From the NCBI RefSeq assembly GCF_027887165.1, contig NC_077234.1:192277465-192341464 (forward strand): a DNA stretch of 64,000 nt, read 5' to 3'. This DNA comes from Monodelphis domestica. Lineage: Eukaryota > Chordata > Mammalia > Didelphimorphia > Didelphidae. The notes beneath the pieces were generated by a model. That model saw only the letters and a program-made list of their open reading frames with translations, did no database searches and was not told where the DNA came from. Positions 1 to 9,374 of the stretch are shown one piece after another; the first letter of the stretch is position 1, and the number at the start of each line of letters is the position of its first letter. The position numbers were made by a program, and so were the translations under genes.

Positions 1-330
1 CGCTTCTCTTTTATGAGTGAGTTTATACCATTCACACTCACAGTTATGATTACTGTGTATCGCCCTTCATCTTATCTTCCCCTTTTGATCCTGCTCAATT
101 CTCTTTCACTGTCTTCTTCCTCACCAGTATTTTGCTTTTTGTCCCCCTTCCACTTCCCCCTCCCTCTTGCCTTTCTCTCCTTCTACTTCTCTATAGGGTA
201 AGAGAGTTTTATACCTCGAAGAGTATATTTGTTTTTCCCTCTCTGAGCCAATTATGATGAGAATAAAGTTTAAGCATTGCCTGTCAGCACCCTTATCTTC
301 CCCTCTCTGTAATGATTTTTAATATTGGTT
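1..330 (-). mobile_element. L1 fragment (antisense)
   Basis: The first bases closely resemble positions 47690-47730 inside the large antisense L1 of this window (a GAGTTTAT.CCATTCA block followed by a pyrimidine-rich stretch). This marks an antisense marsupial L1 segment near the start of ORF2. The window edge cuts it on the left and the right boundary is approximate. No coding capacity remains. Confidence 0.6.
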
Positions 331-721
331 GGAGGGAATTCTCATCATGACCTTGGGCTTCTCTGCTTTACTCTGCCATCTTGGTTCCCTGCATTCTCTC
401 ATAACAATAAACTGGAAGATAATTTGATTGAACCAATAACCATACAGCAGAAATACAAACATCAATGCCTTATTGTTCAATAAAGATGATTTTCCTGATA
501 TCCCAAATGATCAACCTAGAAGATATTTGAAAACCAGAAAAGCATGCTCATTAATATTATATGAAATAGCCATGGCATCACAAACAGGATACATCAATGA
601 CAAGATTTCTAAGTTACATATAGAACATATAAATCTCTGAAAAACATGTCTGTCCGGCACTTAGGATATTATCTGGCATATAGTAAGCACTTTAATAAGT
701 ACTTCTTTACAAAAAAAAATT

Positions 722-918
722 TTAGGGCAGCTTGGGTTGAGAGTCAGGCCTGGAGATGGGAGGTCCTGGGTTCTAATGTGACCTCAGACACTTCCTAGCT
801 ATGAGACCCTGGATGAGTCACTTAACCCCCATTGCCTAGTCCTTACTGCTCTTCTGCCTTAGAATCAATACACAATATTGATTCTAAGGTGGAAAGTAAA
901 GGTTTAAAAAAAAATTCT
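722..918 (+). mobile_element. tRNA-headed marsupial SINE, sense
   Basis: Copy of the WSINE1/SINE-1_MD type. It has a tRNA-like head, the GGAGGTCCTGGGTTC block (B-box region), the CAGACACTTCCTAGCT core, the CACTTAACCCCCATTGCC block, and an A-rich tail after GATTCTAAGGTGGAA. It lies tail-to-tail with the antisense copy that follows. Confidence 0.85.
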
Positions 919-1142
919 TTCTGTCTTATTAACAAATCTTAAGACAGCGTCTTAGTATCAATTCTAAGAGAGAATTAATTAGTATCAATTCTAAGAGAGA
1001 ATTGCCAATGCAAGGGTTATGCAATTAGTGTTAAGTGACTTGCCCAGGGTCACACATTGGAAGTATCTGAGATCAGATTTGAACCATGGTCTTCCCAACT
1101 CCATATCTGGTGGTCTGTCCACTCTGCTACCTTGCTTCCCCC
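919..1142 (-). mobile_element. tRNA-headed marsupial SINE, antisense
   Basis: Reverse-complement copy of the same SINE (AAGTGACTTGCCCAGGGTCA core, then CAGATTTGAACC). Its tail part carries a 27-bp tandem duplication at about 952-1003 around the motif TATCAATTCTAAGAGAGAA. Confidence 0.8.
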
Positions 1143-1790
1143 GATGCCTTTTTGAAATCATCTATTTCCTCATTTATTACACCAAAATAGTACTCCATTC
1201 CAATCATACATTATAGCTTATTCAGATGGACATTTTGTTAGTTTCCATTTTTTTATATCCATAAAAGAGTTGTTATATATATTTTTGTATATAAAGAACC
1301 CTTTTTCTCTTTCTTTGGCCTCTTTTAGAAATAGACCCAGCAGTGATATAGCTGGATCAAAGGGCACTCACTTTTTAGTAAGTGTTTATTATGTATAATT
1401 AAAATTGCCCTCTAGGATAAGATGTACCCATTCAAAGATCCACCACAATTGCATTAATATTTTCTCAAGGTCTTTCCAATATTTCTTTTAATTTTTTTTT
1501 TGCCAATTTTATCTGATGAGTGTGAGGAAGAATCTCAAAATTGCTTTAATTTGCATTTCTCTATTGAGTAGTGATTGGAAGCATTTTTTCAAAAGGTTAT
1601 AATTGCCTGAGCTTCTTCCCTTGAGAACTATATAATCCTATCTTTAGATCATTTATCATTTGGGGAATAGCTTTTTTTTCTTATAAATTCAAAACAATTC
1701 CTTATATATCTTAGAAATGAGATGTTTATCAGAGAAACTGCTGCACAGATTTTTTTCTCTCAGATAGTGCTTTTCTTTAAATCTCATCTT
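1143..1790 (-). mobile_element. Old L1 fragment, antisense (ORF2 3' part)
   Basis: Order and wording match the antisense 3' part of L1 ORF2 seen again at 43.4-43.9 kb: AGTACTCCATTCCAATCATA, CCAGCAGTGATATAGCTGG, ATCAAAGGGCAC, then AATTTGCATTTCTCT. It is more diverged than the 42-48 kb copy, so probably older. Confidence 0.65.
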
Positions 1791-2207
1791 TAGTTAGTCT
1801 AGGAACTGGTCTGATGGTTGTATTTCTCTTGTCACTTTCTGATCTTTCTGCTTCTATAACTGTGGTAGTAGATGATTTGGGCTGTGGTTTTGTGTCATTA
1901 TATGCTTGTTTCACTCTACCTGGACTTAAAAAGGGGCAGGTTGGATATCAGTATTCTTGAACTCTATGGATTGCATTTTACCTTTGTAGTCTCTATACTA
2001 GCAATTGTAGTCAAGAACTTGCGTCTAGGTTTAGAACACTCATCTTGTTATAGTATACAAATTCTGCACTGGAAATATCACTTCCAGACAGTCTTTGTAC
2101 AACTGGTGAATGCTTTCTTTTGCTCAATACTTGTTGAAGCAAGAGTTCATCATTTCTCATCACCTGGTTATAAAAATGTCCAATTATCTTGTTTTGTTTG
2201 TTTTTAA
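1791..2207. other. Unclassified segment
   Basis: No known repeat or gene was recognised. It contains a 111-codon open frame on + (1872-2207) that runs into the next SINE. Composition and lack of motifs make a real protein unlikely. It may be an unrecognised L1 part. Confidence 0.4.
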
Positions 2208-2408
2208 TTAAAAACCCTTTCCTTCCACCTTAGAATCAATACTATGTTATTGGTTCTAAGACAGAAGAGCAGTAAGGGCTAGACAATGGGGGTAAAGTGA
2301 CTTGCCCAGGGTCACACAGCTAGAAAGTGTCTGAGACCAGATTTGAACCTAGGACCTCTCATCTCTAGGCCTGGCTTTTAATCCACTCAGCTCCCCAGCT
2401 GCCCAGCT
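2208..2408 (-). mobile_element. tRNA-headed marsupial SINE, antisense
   Basis: Nearly full length reverse copy: T-rich tail, CTTAGAATCAATAC, GACTTGCCCAGGGTCACACA, CAGATTTGAACCTAGGACC and CCAGCTGCCC at the head. Confidence 0.85.
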
Positions 2409-2721
2409 CCTCCCCCAACCCCAATTATCTTTCCTCTAGGTAAGAAAGGGTTTTGGTGAATAGTCCCAGAGGTTCCCGCTACTCTGGGGCTCTTCTGTAA
2501 ATTGGCACCTAGCCTAATCTCTCAATAACTTTATGTTGACTAACTCAATTGTTCAGCCAATTTGTGAGTCTCCTGAATATCAAGGTTTAGAACTTTATTT
2601 CTTTGTTGAAGGTCTTTACAACATATCCTTTTGTTTCTCTTACAATTCCATGACTTAAATTCCCATATTTTGCATTTTAAGAGTAACTGCACTTGACATC
2701 AATATCCCAAGTATTTTTTGT

Positions 2722-2884
2722 TTAAACTTCTTACCTTCTGTCTTAGTTTCAAGTCTAAAATAGAAGAGGGATACAAGCTAGGCAATTGGTGTTGTGACTT
2801 GCTCAGGAAGTGTCTGAGGCTATATTTGAACCTAGTACAACTGTAGACCTTGCGCTCTTTCACCGTGCTACCTAGATGCCGCTC
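2722..2884 (-). mobile_element. Diverged tRNA-headed SINE, antisense
   Basis: A shorter, more diverged reverse copy (TTACCTTCTGTCTTAG tail side, TTTGAACCTAGTAC, CTACCTAGATGCC head side) with internal loss around the central core. Confidence 0.7.
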
Positions 2885-2942
2885 AAATACTAACGAGAAA
2901 TAAAATTGCTTACAGCAAGCCAATCTTTATGCAATTAATATC

Positions 2943-3197
2943 CCGAGTGTGACTGTTGCTCAGTTGTTTCTGGCTCTTTGTGACCTCATTTAGGATTTTC
3001 TGGATGAAGATACTAGAATGCTTTGCCATTTCCTTCGCTCTCATTTTACAGATGAGAAAACCAATACTAACAGGGGTAAGTGACTAGCCCACAGTCACAC
3101 AGTTAGTAAGTTTCTGAGGCCATATTGAAACTTGCAAAGATAAGTCTTCCTGACCCCAGGCCTGGCACTCTGTCCACTCTGCCACCTAGTTGCCCCA
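2943..3197 (-). mobile_element. SINE with RTE-type 3' end, antisense
   Basis: Reverse copy of the marsupial SINE family whose 3' part resembles RTE/Bov-B (AATGCTTTGCCATTTCCTTC in antisense) joined to a MIR-like core (GATGAGAAAACC, CACACAGTTAGTAAG, CTTCCTGACCCCAGGCC). It ends with a CACCTAGTTGCCCC head. Confidence 0.75.
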
Positions 3198-3799
3198 TGC
3201 ACTTCCCCTATAAACATGAAACTCAAGCTTCATGAAAGCAGCAGGCATTAAATCAAACTTATAAAAAATCAATAACTTCTGTATATTAGCATGGAGCAAA
3301 AAAATTACATCTATAATACACATTTAAAACTTGTTTATAAATACAAAGCACATCAACAAAATTCAGCAAGACATATCACATAACAGTACTTCATGCTCGT
3401 AGCAGATAAATGGGCTGCCAAGCTGGTCTGTGAAAGAATTTCATACCTTCCCAAAATAAATGAAATAAAGTTGGGAATAAACAAGGTTTTCTGGAGTAAT
3501 TATGGAAAGCATAATTCCAGTATATTAATAGAAAATGAAATAAAATTGTCATTGCTTCAAAAAAAAAAAGCCCCAAACAAAACAAGGCTCTTCACTATGA
3601 GAAAATAAAGGAAAACCAAATTTGACTAGAATGAAGATGTTAAAAATAGCATTCTCAAGCAAAATAACCAAAACAAAACATGAAGATAAGAAGAAAATGA
3701 CAACAGGATTTACAAATGTCCTGATGGAAAAACAAATACTACTGTACCATCAAATAATCTGATCCTTCAGGAAAAAAAAATAGCCTATGATCAGTTCAA
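3198..3799. other. AT-rich unclassified segment
   Basis: A-rich, low-complexity sequence with no gene or repeat family I can name. Short overlapping open frames on both strands look incidental. Confidence 0.4.
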
Positions 3800-4060
3800 A
3801 AATTTTTTTAAATAGCATCTATAGAGCACTTTAAATTTGGAAAGCACTTTGGGTGTGTTAATGCATGTGATCCTCACAACAAACTTGTGAGGTAGGTGCT
3901 ATATTCATCGCCATTTTGCAGATGAGGAAACTGAGGCTGAGAGAGATTAAGTGACTTGCTCAGAATCATACAGCTGGTAAATGTCTGAGGCAGGACTCAA
4001 GATCAGGGATTCCAAATCTTCTATTGTATCCTCTGCACCACCACTATTCCAAGGGGGAAA
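3800..4060 (-). mobile_element. MIR-family SINE, antisense
   Basis: Long MIR relic. The antisense core reads GATGAGGAAACTGAGGCTGA, then TTAAGTGACTTGCTC and CATACAGCTGGTAA, with GTGATCCTCACAACAA toward the 3' side. Confidence 0.8.
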
Positions 4061-4534
4061 AATGGAAAACTAGGAGAAGAAGACAAAAAAAGTGAAAAAA
4101 AGAAGCAAAGTCTCACAGAAGAGGCCCCATATGTAGCTTGGCTTGGAGAGATGAGAATAGGCTTCTACTGGACATAGGGAAACAAACCTATGGTTTTCTG
4201 GCTATAGGAATCAAGTATACACTTCCTGCTGAGCTACTGAAGAGGTGAACAGTTAATCCACATCTTCCCTGTCCATCTTATTCAGAGCTGGGGGAGAGCA
4301 TTTCCTTCACCCAAACTAGATTGAATGTGCAACACAGAGATTATGACTCCCACAGTTGAGCCTGCCAGTGCTCAGTCTTTCTGGATGCTAGTTCTAGGGA
4401 GGAAACAAGCCAGGTGTACCATCTGTACCCCACATGTCTCTGTCTCAAATATAGAGCTCTTCTGCTTCTCTTGAACTCCACAGGTTTCTCCTCTTTTTAA
4501 CAGAATTCTCCACTAATGAATTCCAGGCCTTCAC
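4061..4534. other. Unclassified non-coding segment
   Basis: Mixed-composition DNA between a MIR and a solo LTR. No repeat family, gene or RNA was recognised. Confidence 0.4.
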
Positions 4535-4538
4535 CCAC

Positions 4539-4907
4539 TGTAAAAATGGACTTGAATCCAGGACTTCAATCCCCAGAAGTCCTTGCTCCACTTACCCAGA
4601 ATGCTTTGTAATCTCACTGAATTCTCACCTGGGATGAGAGCAAAATATTACTTAAAGGTTCTCCGCTGTAGGTGGGGGTCTCTTTTTTTTCTCTTTTCTA
4701 CTTCCACTTTGGAGCACACATGGCTCTCCACCTAGCAGGCAAGATGTGAGTGGTTGTGAATAGGTTCTCTGGGCCTAGACACGTGCTTTTCTTACTTGTG
4801 TTTTCTTTATATTTTCATCTTCAATAAACCTCTAAAAATATAATACTCCTTGCAGAGAGAAACTAATTTCTACCTGCCTTCAGTTTCCCTAAATTTTAAC
4901 TGTTACA
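4539..4907 (+). mobile_element. Solo LTR, 369 bp, with 4-bp duplication CCAC
   Basis: The unit starts TGTAAAAATGG and ends AACTGTTACA. CCAC lies on each side (4535-4538 and 4908-4911), the 4-bp duplication typical of gammaretrovirus-like (ERV1) insertion. An AATAAA at 4823-4828 sits where a poly(A) signal belongs in sense orientation. No internal viral region adjoins it, so it is a fossil left by LTR-LTR recombination. Confidence 0.7.
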
Positions 4908-4984
4908 CCACACAGATTCCAGAATTCCTTCAAAACAACTATAGTTATGCATTTGGGGAATCTGAACCTCCTTAGACAGAGACT

Positions 4985-5100
4985 ATACATGTAAGCTCCT
5001 TAAGAGCAAGGCTTGTCTCACTCTTGTCTTTGTATCTCCAGTACCTGGTACAATGCCTGGAACCTAGTAGAAGCTTAATACATTTTTGTTAATTGGTGGA
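4985..5100 (+). mobile_element. L2 3' end
   Basis: Shows the L2 terminal pattern: AAGCTCCTTAAGAGCAAGG, TTTGTATCTCCAGTACCTGG, then a variant of CATAGTAGGCGCTTAATAAATG. Confidence 0.65.
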
Positions 5101-5929
5101 TTAAATTAGGCACTTGTAATCTATACATTATAAAATGTCTAAAGTGTCCAAAAATCAAACAGGCAAGTATAACATCCTAAGCCATAAAACTATTTAATAT
5201 GACATAGTATCATATTATATCGCACAAAATTCTTTTAATTCTGGACACATACCAAAAAAAATAGAAGATAAAGGAAAATTTTCATCAAGGTCATAAAATT
5301 CAAAGGTTTTCCTTAGGGAAGTTTTGAGGTACCTTTGAGAAAACTTACTGAAGCAGTTAGACTAGTTGATCTCAAAGGTCCCTCTCTGATCTAAAGTTCT
5401 ATGATTCTAGACCTTGAGGCTATTTGATAGCTTCTTGAGTAATGGTTCCAAGGACATCTGTTTAGGTGCCATTTTTCTTTCATTGTAAATTTTTCTTTAG
5501 CAAGTACAGATGCCAGAGATCAAGTTGATGATCTTTTCATGTTTCAAAGTGGAAAGTCTTTCTAATTTCTTGAGTTATTACCTCAGGAATGAAAGAAGCT
5601 ATACTGTATGCCCTTAATTTTATGCAAGGCATGATTGCCTTCAAAATACATTCACAAGCTTTGAGCTGAATTTTCCATCCTATAATGAGTAGGTCTCAAA
5701 ATTTGGCTTAATTATTGACCTATCTTTATCCTTCATTCATAAATCCAAAAGTGCATCTCAGCTCCACGTCTTACTCATTGTCTTATAAAAAAGAATTATA
5801 AGCATTCAATATTTTTGTCTTTTAATAAAATATTTTACAATGTCTTTAGGAATAGTATGCCTATGCAACATTCAATACACTTTTACCTCCCCCACCAAGA
5901 GGGGAAAAAAAAGTAAAAACATAGGAAAC
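5101..5929. other. Mostly unclassified, with a MIR-like tail
   Basis: A MIR-type tail is visible around 5350-5415 (TCTCAAAGGTCCCTCTCTGA ... CTATGATTCTA). The rest is AT-rich DNA in which I see no gene or named repeat. Confidence 0.4.
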
Positions 5930-6140
5930 AGCAAGAGGAGAGTAATGGAAAGAGTGCTGGTCTTGAAATTGGGAAGATCAGAGTTCAAATCCAGATTCAC
6001 AACATTGCTGTGTGACCTTGGTTTCCTCGTAATTATAAAGTGGGGATAATAATAACACCCACCTCCCAAGTATGCCATGAGGATCTAATGTATGTTTGTA
6101 GGGCATATAGCAGACTCTTAATAAATGCATCTCCCTTATT
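5930..6140 (+). mobile_element. MIR-family SINE, sense
   Basis: Sense MIR order: GGTCTTGAAATTGGGAAGA, CAGAGTTCAAATCC, GCTGTGTGACCTTGG, TTCCTCGTAATTATAAAGTG, GGATAATAATAACACCCACC, then CTTAATAAATGC. Confidence 0.8.
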
Positions 6141-6639
6141 CATTCTAGGGAATGTTGTCTTTTCAAAGTAATCAGCTTACCAATCATGTGTTTGGAACTT
6201 TTTCAGAGTCAGTTCACCAGACACAGAACTTTACTTTCTTCTCTCCCATTTCACTTTCCCTCTTTCTCCTTCTTTTTCTCTTAGATACACTCCCTCCTTC
6301 CTTTTTCTGTTTGTACCTGCAGACAATAGCCACAGGACTTCCAGAAAGATATCCTGGAGAATGGAGCTATTGGCTCATGACAAGTCTGGGAGCCAGGGGA
6401 AAGCAGAAGTAAATGACTGTTAGGAGTTTATTTCTGTGCTTCCTGTTCCAAGTTCCAAGTACTACAAATGAGTGAGGATAAGTGGCTGAGTTCTAAATAG
6501 GAATGAATAGAAGTTGAATTGCTTAAGTTGTAAACATGAATTAGCAGAAGGTAGATTGCCTTTATTCAGGAACAGTCTGAAGTATTATCAAAGGTCCCTT
6601 GACAGAGCCCCCTATCTGTGTACTTGAAATCTTCACCAT
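6141..6639. other. Unclassified non-coding segment
   Basis: Pyrimidine-rich stretch at 6235-6310 followed by ordinary sequence. A short open frame at 6152-6412 has no recognisable domain. No repeat family was assigned. Confidence 0.35.
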
Positions 6640-7020
6640 TTATACTCCCCCTTCCCCCCCCATTTTTTCAGTTACATGTAGAAACAATTTTTGGCAGTTG
6701 TTTTTCAACATTATAAAATTCAGATTTTCTCCCTTTCCCCATCTTTCCAGGTGGTGAATAGTCTGATATAGTTTATACCTATACTTTCATGTAATACACA
6801 TTTCCAGATTACTCATGTCATGATAGAAGACACATATCACATATACAATAGAAAGCTCATGGAGGAAATATAGAGGAAGATGGCATGCTTTGTTTTTTGC
6901 TCAGATTCCAACAGTTCTTTCTTTGGCTGTGGATAGCATTTTCATCTTGCTGATAATGGTTTAGTTCTTCATAGTTGATCATCATATAATATTTCTGTTA
7001 CTGCGTTCATATTATTTTAA
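6640..7020 (-). mobile_element. L1 3' UTR fragment, antisense
   Basis: Carries the antisense marsupial L1 3' signature: CAGTTCTTTCTTTGGCTGTG, GATAGCATTTTCATC, then CATAGTTGATCATCATA. The same words occur at 38.5-38.7 kb. Confidence 0.7.
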
Positions 7021-7724
7021 AGGGTTGAGGCAATCATATGCAAGAGTTTTTAATTATTATAGTAATTCAGTCATTCTACTCCTCCCCCCAATATTTATGG
7101 GACATAAAAAGTTTCTATTGGACTTCTGGGTATCTCCAATTGGGCAACCTCAAATTTCCATTGCACTTGGGACTTAAAAGTAAGACCGAATTTTGTTTGT
7201 TGAGAAAATCAGATGGACAAGCTAACACATAAACATGAAATTTTTTACCCCTTTATAACCCATTATCATTAATTTTAAGAGTATTAGGCTTTATGCCAAG
7301 GGGTGTGCTGGAGCTAGTTCCAACCAGCTCAGGAGAACTAATTGTTAAATTTTCAATGTGAGCATTTGCACCTTGGCAATAGACAAACCATACAAATTAG
7401 GGTTTGAGTTATTGTTTTATTGATTGCCTAGATTTAAGAAAGTGATGAAAAAATGTTAATGCAAATTAAACCCAAAAGTATATCTATCAGACATTAAAAA
7501 AAAAAAGTTAGTTGTTATACATTTACAAGCACACCCTTGTGTCTATACTCCCAATTCCTGGTCCATTTCAATGTACAGCCCTTCCTTACTTAAACAGCTT
7601 ATAGGGTGTGATTTGAAGAATTAGAAATGGGAGTCCCTGAACACGAATCACTTCTTTCTCTACTTCCCTCCCTATAGTCCTGAAAAGTCTTTTTTTTAGT
7701 CTATCTTTTATCTTTTAATCTAAC
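7021..7724. other. Unclassified, possibly old repeat
   Basis: Contains a GTGTGCTGGAGCTAG ... GAGAACTAATTGTTAAAT stretch that reads like an ancient dispersed repeat, but I cannot name the family. No gene was seen. Confidence 0.35.
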
Positions 7725-7769
7725 CAGACCATCTGACAATTGAAGAACCTGAGATCTTAACCTTAGAGA
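7725..7769 (-). mobile_element. MIR left part, split by an LTR
   Basis: GACAATTGAAGAACCTGAGA and the following bases match the antisense MIR core. The match resumes as GAGGCTAAGTGATTTGACC right after the LTR at 8294. The MIR was therefore present before the LTR inserted. Confidence 0.6.
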
Positions 7770-8293
7770 TGTTGCCTGGAAAAAAAACACAGAACTAGTC
7801 AAAAATCACTTTTTAGTCACAGGAATAGGGGTTTTGATGCAATAGTAGGCCCTGAAGCACAGGACTGCACAGAGCCCAAAGATTGAACTCTAGCCACTCT
7901 GGACACTGATCCCTGGGAAGGCCAAACTTGAGAGAATGGCAATCCTAAGACTAAGAGTCACAAGCCCTACCAACTGAGCTAGAGGGGCTGGTGCTTCATA
8001 ATAGACACAAAAAAGGAATGACCTAGCCCAGGGCCGGGCCACCTGGATAAAGGACTTTAGCCTGGGGGAGAAACCAATGGGACAAAAGAGATGGGATTAG
8101 CCATTCCCACCCCAACTACCAGGGTGTCTAATGTTAGCCTGAGACCAGTGAAGTAGGTAGGACCTCCCCTCTGGAAGAAACTCTCCTGTGACAAGGTCAA
8201 AACCTGGGGTTTCTACCTCCAAACTAAATAAACTGGGGATCGCCAACTTCCTCCAACCTACAAGCTTTGGGACTTCCAGATTCCACGTTGACA
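7770..8293 (+). mobile_element. Solo LTR, 524 bp, inserted in a MIR
   Basis: Starts TGTTGCCTGG and ends CACGTTGACA. It is flanked by GAGA (7766-7769) and GAGG (8294-8297), a 4-bp duplication with one mismatch. AATAAA at 8227-8232 is placed as a sense poly(A) signal. Removing the unit rejoins the split MIR, which supports the boundaries independently. Its antisense strand holds a tRNA-like half (7932-8004). It is a fossil with no viral genes beside it. Confidence 0.65.
7932..7997 (-). other. tRNA-Lys-like 5' half inside the LTR
   Basis: On the minus strand an acceptor-like GCCCCTC is followed by TAGCTCAGTTGG (perfect A box), a D stem GCTC/GGGC, and an anticodon arm with loop CTCTTAG (CTT, Lys). 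Four of five anticodon-stem pairs hold. No T arm, B box or pairing 3' acceptor strand follows, so it is not a functional tRNA gene. Confidence 0.4.
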
Positions 8294-8360
8294 GAGGCTA
8301 AGTGATTTGACCAGAATTACATAGCTAGTTGATGGCATACTCCTTTCTAGATTCGCAGGT
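8294..8360 (-). mobile_element. MIR right part, split by an LTR
   Basis: Continuation of the antisense MIR at 7725: GGCTAAGTGATTTGACC and TACATAGCTAGTTGATGGCA. Confidence 0.6.
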
Positions 8361-8379
8361 CCAATAGTCCTTCTAATTT

Positions 8380-8470
8380 ATTGAAGTTTTCTTGAATACT
8401 TTCTAGCAACAGGGGGCTCACTATCTAATAAAGCTGTCCATCCTACCCGTAGAAGTCACAAAGTTACTCA
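8380..8470 (-). mobile_element. L3/CR1-like fragment, antisense
   Basis: AGGGGGCTCACTATCTAAT and CTGTCCATCCTACCCG resemble the antisense 3' region of L3/CR1-clade LINEs. Short and diverged. Confidence 0.4.
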
Positions 8471-8487
8471 GAAATTCTTGTTTGCTC

Positions 8488-8600
8488 TCAAAATGTGATT
8501 GTGTACCGGTGGCCTCTTTTGTCTGTCAGAGCGTCGGTACCGTACCGGGTCTCCTGATAATCTTGGCTATTCGGAAGGTGTAACACCACCACAAATATGT
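8488..8600. other. CpG-containing block with CGGTACCG palindromes
   Basis: About 0.4 kb upstream of the CpG-rich promoter, GTGTACCGGTGG and GTCGGTACCGTACCGGG repeat the GTACCG word three times, with a perfect CGGTACCG palindrome, and CpG remains undepleted. Function is unknown: it may be an upstream regulatory patch or a young repeat fragment. Confidence 0.3.
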
Positions 8601-8757
8601 CAAATTCTAACAGTCCCTGTAAAGTTTCTTTAATGAACTGGAAATGTGGGTATGTACGCTGTATATCAGACTCAGGTTTATCATTTTAATGCCGTTCTAC
8701 TAGAAAGTACGGACGAAATAAAATAAATAGATTAAAAAATGCCGAAAAACTTTCCTG

Positions 8758-8765
8758 TGACGTAA
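8758..8765 (+). promoter_or_regulatory. CRE-like site TGACGTAA
   Basis: A TGACGTAA octamer matches the ATF/CREB half-site family. It lies about 520 bp upstream of the UXS1 ATG. Sequence match only; occupancy is unknown. Confidence 0.3.
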
Positions 8766-8949
8766 ATAACTGTAGAAAGAAGGAGCTAAGAAAGGATAAA
8801 AAGCAAGCACGAATGCTCAAAAGTTCCGAGTTTCCTTATTTCATCGGGGAACACCTTTCCTGAAAATAACCAAAAGTTAAGCTTGCCAGACAGAACCCCC
8901 AGGGCTGGTGAAAAAGACAAGACCAGACAGATGAGAAGGCGTGGACAAG

Positions 8950-9277
8950 AAGCACAGTTCTACGCATGAGCACACCAGTTGAAGTTGGATCCTTACCCGC
9001 CCCCAACATTCTTTGATGACGGGGAGGGGCGGAGGGAAGAGGTGGTTCCTGCGCCTGCGGGTTAGGGGCGGGGAGTAAAGGAGAGGGAGGAACTGAAATT
9101 GCGCCTGCGTATTAGTGTCTGTCGACAGGAAGCCTCTGGCGCTGAGGGGCGGGGACTCCGAGTCTGGGTGGCAGAGGGAGGAGTTTACCCCGGCCGCTGC
9201 CGCCCTGCCGCGCGCATTGTGCAGCAGGCGGGTCCCCGCGCGCGCGGCAGGGTCCTGGGCTCGCGCTGCTCCCAGGA
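8950..9277 (+). promoter_or_regulatory. UXS1: UXS1 CpG-island promoter and 5' UTR
   Basis: GC and CpG content jumps here against an AT-rich, CpG-poor background. There is no TATA box. GC boxes (GGGGCGGGGA) lie at 9065-9074 and 9146-9155, with a related GGGGAGGGGCGG at 9021-9032. Two identical NRF1-like decamers TGCGCCTGCG sit at 9050-9059 and 9100-9109, exactly 50 bp apart and each followed shortly by a TTAG. This is the architecture of a housekeeping, dispersed-start promoter. The transcription start cannot be placed from sequence. No ATG occurs between about 9020 and the UXS1 start codon at 9278, so no uORF is expected in a short leader. Confidence 0.7.
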
Positions 9278-9374
9278 ATGGTGAGCAAGGGGCCGCTGCT
9301 ACGCCTACTGACTGCCTTCAATCGGAGGAGGATGAAGCTGCTAGTGGTCATCGCCTTTGTCGCCTACGTAGCCT
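9278..9374 (+). CDS. UXS1: UDP-glucuronate decarboxylase 1, coding exon 1
   Basis: UXS1 is an NAD-dependent short-chain dehydrogenase-family enzyme that converts UDP-glucuronate to UDP-xylose in the ER/Golgi lumen. It feeds proteoglycan linker, matriglycan and O-xylose synthesis. This exon gives 32 codons plus one base: MVSKGPLLRLL, then TAFNRRRMKLL, then VVIAFVAYVA. From memory, human UXS1 begins MVSKALLRLVSAVNRRRMKLL and continues to AYVAS, so the match covers the whole exon, with one extra residue here (Gly-Pro for Ala at 5-6). The RRR at 16-18 followed by about 14 hydrophobic residues is the cytosolic flank and signal anchor of a type II membrane protein. The start has a good Kozak context (G at -3, G at +4). 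The donor is CT|GTAAGT at 9375, leaving a phase-1 T that needs CN to make Ser. NAD-binding and catalytic residues lie in later exons outside the window. Confidence 0.93.

Noticed and set aside
1872-2207. 111-codon + frame
   Set aside because: Ends inside the junction with a SINE and lacks any recognisable domain; listed only as an unclassified segment.
7932-8004. Functional tRNA-Lys gene on the minus strand
   Set aside because: Only the 5' half is tRNA-like. T arm, B box and acceptor pairing are missing.
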